Positions 42,834-46,623 of a stretch of 46,623 bases of DNA are shown one piece after another. Below the pieces are notes generated by a model. The model was not told the DNA's origin, did not search any database, and saw only the letters and a list, made by a program, of their open reading frames with translations. The stretch comes from Nitrospina sp. LS_NOB. Lineage in GTDB: Bacteria; Nitrospinota; Nitrospinia; Nitrospinales; VA-1. Each line of letters opens with the position of its first letter. Within the stretch, counting starts at the first letter, position 1. The stretch spans positions 132,499 through 179,121 of the forward strand of contig LFLA01000024.1 in assembly GCA_001542995.1 (NCBI GenBank). The letters run 5' to 3'. Position numbers and translations under genes: made by a program.

Positions 42834-43001
42834 GTGAGTGACGATGAAGAAAAATACGGATTGATGGACTGGATCGGTACCGCGATTGGCATCGTGGTTG
42901 CCGGGTTCATCATTTTTATTTTGATCTGGCCCTTGATCGATCCCACGCCGAATAAATCTTCCTCGTTAAAAGAAAATATTCACAAAGCCACCGGGAGATA
43001 G
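42834..43001 (+). CDS. Small single-pass membrane protein
   Basis: 55 aa from GTG 42834. 'SDDEEKYGLMDWIG' leads into one membrane segment 'TAIGIVVAGFIIFILIWPLI', then a polar tail with a helix. The composition is clearly that of a real single-pass protein, although there is no strong ribosome site. It ends six bases before the stop of the convergent TPR gene. No family recognised. Confidence 0.55.
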   Translation: MSDDEEKYGLMDWIGTAIGIVVAGFIIFILIWPLIDPTPNKSSSLKENIHKATGR

Positions 43002-43007
43002 CGGTTT

Positions 43008-43739
43008 TCAGTCGAACGGGGGCTGGGTTTTGCGTTTGTAGTCCTTGTCGGTCATATCCATGCGGCCTTTTATGAAAGCCAGCTTTCTTTCAGCTATGGC
43101 AATGGCCTGATCATTATTAGTTTCTCTTCCCAGTTGTTTGGAGATTTCAATCTCCTCAAGGGCCTTTTCCCAGCTCTTCAATTTTTCGTACACGCTTATT
43201 AAATTCAGATGGGTCTGCACGTGGTTTGGCTCGATGGCGAGTATCTTCCGGTAGTAGTCGGCCGCTTCCTTGATTTTCTGGTCGTACCAGTATTCCAATG
43301 CGATTTTGAAAAGAAGTTCAGTATCATCCGGTTTGAGTGATTCAGCCTTCAAGAATTCTGCTACGGCCAGATCGTTCCGGGTCATTCTCGAATAAACTTC
43401 TCCCAACCCCAATCGGGCTGATACATTTTCGGGTTCCATCTTGAGGGCTTTTTTAAAAGACTCAATCGCCTCATTTCTTTGATCTGCTTCACTATAGACC
43501 AATCCCATCCGGTAATAGGTGGCCACCGATTCAGGGTCCAACTCCAGTGCCCGGCGCAGAATTTCTATGGCTTCGTCATAAGCTCCGATTCTTTGTTTTT
43601 CAGTGGCGCTTAGGATCAGTTCCTGGGAATTTTGAGATTGGGAAGAGGGGTCGCTATTTTCCCCACAACCCGGGAACAACAGGAAAAGGGCAAGGATGAA
43701 GGTTGTGCGGCCCAAAACTTTTAGCGAAAAAACAGACAC
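43008..43739 (-). CDS. TPR lipoprotein
   Basis: 243 aa. Signal 'TTFILALFLLFPGC' ends in a lipobox-like Cys25, so the protein is likely lipid-anchored. A Ser/Gln-rich linker is followed by about five TPRs from residue ~45 ('EKQRIGAYDEAIEILRRALELDPES' is the first), each with the W/Y-L-G-Y-A-F-A-P pattern. TPR lipoproteins of this kind assist envelope assembly or secretion (family knowledge only). ATG 43739. Confidence 0.85.
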   Translation of the reverse strand: MSVFSLKVLGRTTFILALFLLFPGCGENSDPSSQSQNSQELILSATEKQRIGAYDEAIEILRRALELDPESVATYYRMGLVYSEADQRNEAIESFKKALKMEPENVSARLGLGEVYSRMTRNDLAVAEFLKAESLKPDDTELLFKIALEYWYDQKIKEAADYYRKILAIEPNHVQTHLNLISVYEKLKSWEKALEEIEISKQLGRETNNDQAIAIAERKLAFIKGRMDMTDKDYKRKTQPPFD

Positions 43740-43962
43740 AGATTTATAGTCCTTTATAATGAGTTGGTTCCCCTTCTACCTGATCCAGACGGATTTGGCA
43801 AGCAACTCTATTGGGCGATGAACAGATGTTTTAATAATGAGGCAGGGTTTATTATAATTATGTGGTCGGGGATTCGGGCTGTCGCCCATAAACCCTCAGG
43901 ATAAATTTTTCGTGGGATACGCAGGTGTTTCAAAAGACGTCTTTATAGAATAGGAAAAGACT

Positions 43963-44199
43963 ATGTCAGATGAACTTTCATATATAGAGAATGAAGAAGG
44001 GGGATTTGCAATTCCCTGCCAGATTAAAATCGCTGAAGATTGTGTGCAGGTGGGGGAATTTTGTGAAAGCAAAGAAGATGCGTGTCACTGGGTAGAAGAG
44101 GAATGCTGGATTTCTTCCGGAGAAGGGTATTTCTGCCTACAATGCAATGAACAGATTATGCGTAACATTGTTAAACTGGAAACCAAAAAGATGAACTAA
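43963..44199 (+). CDS. Hypothetical small cysteine-rich protein
   Basis: 78 aa, ATG 43963 with AGGAAAAGA upstream. Eight cysteines, including a final C-x2-C ('YFCLQCNEQIM'), and an acidic middle ('CESKEDACHWVEEECWISSGEG'). It may bind zinc or an iron-sulfur cluster. No signal peptide, no family recognised. Directly followed by a tandem repeat. Confidence 0.55.
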   Translation: MSDELSYIENEEGGFAIPCQIKIAEDCVQVGEFCESKEDACHWVEEECWISSGEGYFCLQCNEQIMRNIVKLETKKMN

Positions 44200-44200
44200 C

Positions 44201-44448
44201 TGCTCGCCGCAGGGGCAGTTGGCAAAGACTTTTTAGGCCGCCAATACTATTTGCTAGTCGGTAAAAGTTATTGCCGGTTTCCCCCCTCTGTCAAGAGGCT
44301 GCTCGCCGCAGGGGCAGTTGGCAAAGACTTTTTAGGCCGCCAATACTATTTGCTAGTCGGTAAAAGTTATTGCCGGTTTCCCCCCTCTGTCAAGAGGCTG
44401 CTCGCCGCAGGGGCAGTTGGCAAAGACTTTTTAGGCCGCCAGTACTAT
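44201..44448. repeat. 99-bp direct tandem repeat, 2.5 copies
   Basis: Copies at 44201-44299 and 44300-44398 appear identical, and a third is cut at ~44448 (50 bp). Each begins TGCTCGCCGCAGGGGCAG and continues through a 'TTTTTAGGCCGCCA' piece. The period of 99 is a multiple of three, so a frame of 33-residue repeats stays open, but I see no reason to think it is translated. The TGCTCGCCGCAGGGGCA start is also found, inverted, near 19263. Confidence 0.9.
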
Positions 44449-44557
44449 GCTTTTGGCGGTCAATTCCATGGTGACTTATATGGTTATATGGGCCATCTCC
44501 CTGTTTGTTCTTTTGGTGGTGATCTTCATTCGTAAGGGATTGCTGAAAGGTTTTTGA
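44447..44557 (+). CDS. Possible tiny membrane protein
   Basis: 36 aa from ATG 44447 (or 29 from 44468): 'MVIWAISLFVLLVVIFIRKGLLKGF' is a clear membrane helix with a basic end. The frame opens exactly at the end of the tandem repeat, so it may be the remaining 3' end of a longer gene. No ribosome site. Confidence 0.3.
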   Translation: MLLAVNSMVTYMVIWAISLFVLLVVIFIRKGLLKGF

Positions 44558-44681
44558 GGCTATCATTAGAATTCAGGAGATACCATATAAAATGGAGTTG
44601 GATGAAATATTTTAAACTGCGCAAACTCTTCATAAGTATAGAAACTTAAATTTTATTTCCGGCTGATTCTGAGGAGGCACT

Positions 44682-44792
44682 ATGACTCGTGAAATTCGAT
44701 TTGGAGACTTTGTCAGAGAAGTCAGTCTTAAGCAGAATTCCCTTTCCTATAATTTGTTAACTCCTCCCGTTTCTCTTGGGCGCAGTGCGTGA
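44682..44792 (+). CDS. Possible short gene or leader peptide upstream of purM
   Basis: 36 codons from ATG 44682, with a strong GAGGAGG five bases upstream. The product 'MTREIRFGDFVREVSLKQNSLSYNLL' has no family. It ends 40 bp before purM. The strong ribosome site suggests translation; it could be the start of a lost gene or an upstream open frame affecting purM. Confidence 0.35.
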   Translation: MTREIRFGDFVREVSLKQNSLSYNLLTPPVSLGRSA

Positions 44793-44832
44793 TATGATAC
44801 GCGCCTGAATAAATTTTCAAATAGGATAGTCC

Positions 44833-45915
44833 ATGTCAGAATCTTCTGAATACGATAAGAGCGGTGTTTCCAGTCAGGGTGCGGAGACCGCGCTTTCCGG
44901 TTTGCTCAAACATGTTTTGCCAACGCGGAAATTCAGCGAACGCTATCCGCTGATTGCCGATATCGGTTATTTCGCTAACGTCATCGACCTGGGTAACGGA
45001 GAAGGCATTGCCTTTGGCACCGACGGGGTAGGAACCAAAGTGATCGTCGCCGAACTGCTCGGCCGCTACGACACCCTCGGCATCGACTGCGTTGCCATGA
45101 ATGTCAACGATATCATTTGCGTTGGCGCACGTCCGGTGAGTATGGTGGATTATATTGCCTGCTCTCACACCGATCCTGAAGTTTTTGATCAGTTAGGTCA
45201 GGGGCTGGCCGAAGGAGCGCAGCAAGCGGGCATCAGCATTTCCGGCGGCGAGATTTCTCAGATCAAAGAAATTATTTCCGGCATCGATCTCATTGGTGCC
45301 TGCATCGGTCATGTTTCGTTGGACAAGGTCAATACCGGCCGCGACATCAAACCGGGAAACCTGATCATCGGCCTGGCATCCACAGGTGTGCACTCGAACG
45401 GGTTGACGTTGGCCCGCAAGGTGTTGTTGGGCGACAGCCTCGAAGAGCAGAAATCGCGGGTCAGTGATTATGAAGAATTTTTAGGCCGGACCCTGGGCGA
45501 AGCCCTGCTCGAACCCACGCGTATCTATGTCCAACCTGTCATGGAAATGCTCGATGCAGAGATAGATCTCAAGGCAATGGTCCATATCACCAGTGGCGGA
45601 TTCTGCAATCTCAATCGAGTGGCATCTGACAACATTCGTTTTGTGATTGATACTTTGCAACCGGTTCCTGAAATTTTTAATCTCATTCAGGATCGTGGCG
45701 GGGTGAGTGAAGCGGAAATGTTTGAAGTGTTCAATATGGGTACGGGCTTCTGTCTCATCGTTGAGGGCACAAAAGAAGTCGAAGCCATCACAGAAATCTG
45801 CAAAGATCACGACCTGCCCTGTCAGGTGATCGGCCAGGTTGAAGGCCATCAAGGCAAAGAAGTCACACTCCCTGCCAAACAACTTACCGGCAAAGGCAGT
45901 AAATTCACCCACTAG
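44833..45915 (+). CDS. purM: Phosphoribosylformylglycinamidine cyclo-ligase (AIR synthetase)
   Basis: Fifth step of purine synthesis, closing the imidazole ring with ATP. 360 aa, the normal length. Seen: 'GYFANVIDLGNGEGIAFGTDGVGTKVIVAELLGRYDTLGIDCVAMNVNDIICVGARPVSMVDYIAC', 'GISISGGEISQIKEII', 'GLASTGVHSNGLTLARKV' and 'HITSGGFCNLNRV', all hallmark PurM motifs. Start ATG 44833; upstream AGGATAG is a weak ribosome site. purL and purN are not in the window. Confidence 0.96.
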   Translation: MSESSEYDKSGVSSQGAETALSGLLKHVLPTRKFSERYPLIADIGYFANVIDLGNGEGIAFGTDGVGTKVIVAELLGRYDTLGIDCVAMNVNDIICVGARPVSMVDYIACSHTDPEVFDQLGQGLAEGAQQAGISISGGEISQIKEIISGIDLIGACIGHVSLDKVNTGRDIKPGNLIIGLASTGVHSNGLTLARKVLLGDSLEEQKSRVSDYEEFLGRTLGEALLEPTRIYVQPVMEMLDAEIDLKAMVHITSGGFCNLNRVASDNIRFVIDTLQPVPEIFNLIQDRGGVSEAEMFEVFNMGTGFCLIVEGTKEVEAITEICKDHDLPCQVIGQVEGHQGKEVTLPAKQLTGKGSKFTH

Positions 45916-46128
45916 GCGTGGGGCCAGCGAAATGCTGGATCCAAAGGCACCCTGAAAATCTTTTTAACCACAGATGGACAGAGATAGAAAGCTCCCTCTT
46001 TTAGAAAGAGGGCTGGGGTGATTTACCACAAGGGGTTTGTGTTTGATTAAACTTCTCCCTGACAAGGGGGAATGAGGGGGTTTAGCTTGTCATGCTGAGC
46101 CTGTCGAAGCATCTCGCTGTTTGCTCAC
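45916..46128. repeat. Repeat-rich gap downstream of purM
   Basis: CCAGCGAAATGCTGG at 45924-45938 (second repeat family), then the short unit CTCCCTCTTTT-AGAAAGAGGGCTGGGGTGATTT at 45992-46024 (copy b of the repeat at 31905), then a 'TGTCATGCTGAGCCTGTCGAAGCATCTC' type filler near 46088-46115. No gene. Confidence 0.6.
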
Positions 46129-46443
46129 TTACAGGCTATATTTACGCTCTTCTTCGTGAAAAGCATTTTTCAATTTTCTTAAGCTTGGAGTCGGATCTTT
46201 CTGGTACATAGCCGAGTAAAAATTAAAGCCAGTTAGCAAAACCAATCTGGTAGCCTCACCTGCTTTTTCAGCAATAGAAGGAATTTTTCCATCCCAAGGG
46301 GAGATAGTTCCATGTAAAAGTTTGGAGCGATAATCGTATATCTCCTTAAATACTGCTATAGAATCCTCAAGCTGTCTTCCCTCGGGGAAATGGTGCAGAA
46401 TAGCAGATCTATTGATCACAAGCTCTGTAATATTCTTTTTGGG
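46129..46443 (-). pseudogene. HEPN-like domain protein, N-terminus lost at an IS end
   Basis: About 105 codons on the minus strand read 'KKNITELVINRSAILHHFPEGRQLEDSIAVFKEIYDYRSKLLHGTI', then a helical C-terminus ending at 46129. The 'R-x4-H' in 'YDYRSKLLHG' is the signature of ApeA/HEPN-type domains, many of which are RNases in abortive infection or toxin systems. The frame extends to 46530, but beyond ~46443 it runs through the end of a transposase gene in another frame, so those residues are not original. The real N-terminus is missing. Confidence 0.55.
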
Positions 46444-46623
46444 GCTGTCGTAGATTAGGTTATAAATCACACCATTTTTTAAGGGTGTTGTATTGTTGTT
46501 TATGAGAGCCATAATTAAACCTGAACTCACATTCCTTTAAGAACAGAGGGATTCCATTATACTTTCTAAGCACCCTCTTTGCCTGGTTCCAAAAATTCTC
46601 AATGCCATTGATATGGTTTTTCT
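46441..46623 (-). mobile_element. IS1595-like element, 3' end with transposase C-terminus
   Basis: From the right edge, minus strand, a frame reads 'NHINGIENFWNQAKRVLRKYNGI', then 'LFLKECEFRFNYGSHKQQYNTL', and stops at 46460. 'H-I-N-G-I-E-x-F-W' and 'FRFNY' are hallmarks of IS1595/ISXO2 transposases, the E belonging to the DDE catalytic set. The element's outer end is probably at about 46441, where GGGGCTGTCGTAGATTAGG begins on this strand, immediately next to the HEPN-like frame. The rest of the element is beyond the window. Confidence 0.7.

Noticed and set aside
44201-44448. Possible CRISPR array
   Set aside because: The repeat is 99 bp, direct, without spacers, and only 2.5 copies; no cas genes nearby.
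44251-44535. 94-codon frame across the tandem repeat
   Set aside because: Open only because the period is a multiple of three; GC-rich repeat units of the same kind occur in clearly non-coding gaps.

Overview
The window most likely comes from a member of the Nitrospinota (Nitrospina-like marine nitrite oxidiser). The main reason is an intact nitrite oxidoreductase operon at 6967-12919: a Tat-exported molybdopterin NxrA of 1153 aa, a four-cluster NxrB, and a secreted ethylbenzene-dehydrogenase-type heme subunit that I call NxrC. The rest is an ordinary Gram-negative chromosome: lnt, coaD, purD, purM, tmRNA, tRNA-Thr, MarC and a DEAD-box helicase. There is no phage or plasmid backbone.

Layout. 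1-627: end of a CcmI-type cytochrome c maturation protein. 689-2110: a Fic protein with an unusually ordered array of operator-like sites upstream. 2111-5951: lnt, a small BFD-type [2Fe-2S] protein, and an aminotransferase-coaD pair overlapping by one base. 5952-6966: a long regulatory leader with a near-consensus promoter. 6967-13005: the nxr operon, with GC-rich hairpins between its genes and a strong terminator at the end. 13085-17727: a rhodanese gene, then decayed flagellar genes (flgF/G, flgI, flgL) and frameshifted two-component genes. 18600-20470: small genes and a mosaic of gene fragments. 21238-21595: tmRNA on the minus strand. 21772-24529: a glycosyltransferase stump and a TMTC-like membrane/TPR protein. 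24595-27691: an ABC importer. 27796-31291: purD, a DUF523 protein and an isoaspartyl peptidase. 31292-32526: repeats, tRNA-Thr and a truncated HD-GYP gene. 32637-38748: a methyltransferase and many small membrane or repeat proteins, several frameshifted. 38964-39414: three adjacent copies of a dispersed repeat. 40016-46128: DEAD-box helicase, a broken response regulator, a repeat-truncated methyltransferase, a TPR lipoprotein and purM. 46129-46623: a HEPN-like fragment abutting the end of an IS1595-type transposase.

Three threads cross the window. First, nitrite oxidation: NxrABC works in the periplasm and depends on c-type cytochrome maturation, of which the left-edge gene is part. Second, an inverted-repeat element of about 115-190 bp occurs at least eight times and has altered gene ends; a second family of short CCAGCG...CGCTGG palindromes behaves similarly. 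Third, at least eight genes carry frameshifts, many at A or G homopolymers, while housekeeping genes and nxr are intact. I cannot tell from sequence alone whether this is true decay or homopolymer error in the assembly; the flagellar genes also show large deletions, so they are truly degenerate.

The most unusual structures are the doubled operator module in front of the Fic gene, the nxr leader and its intercistronic hairpins, and the dispersed hairpin element.
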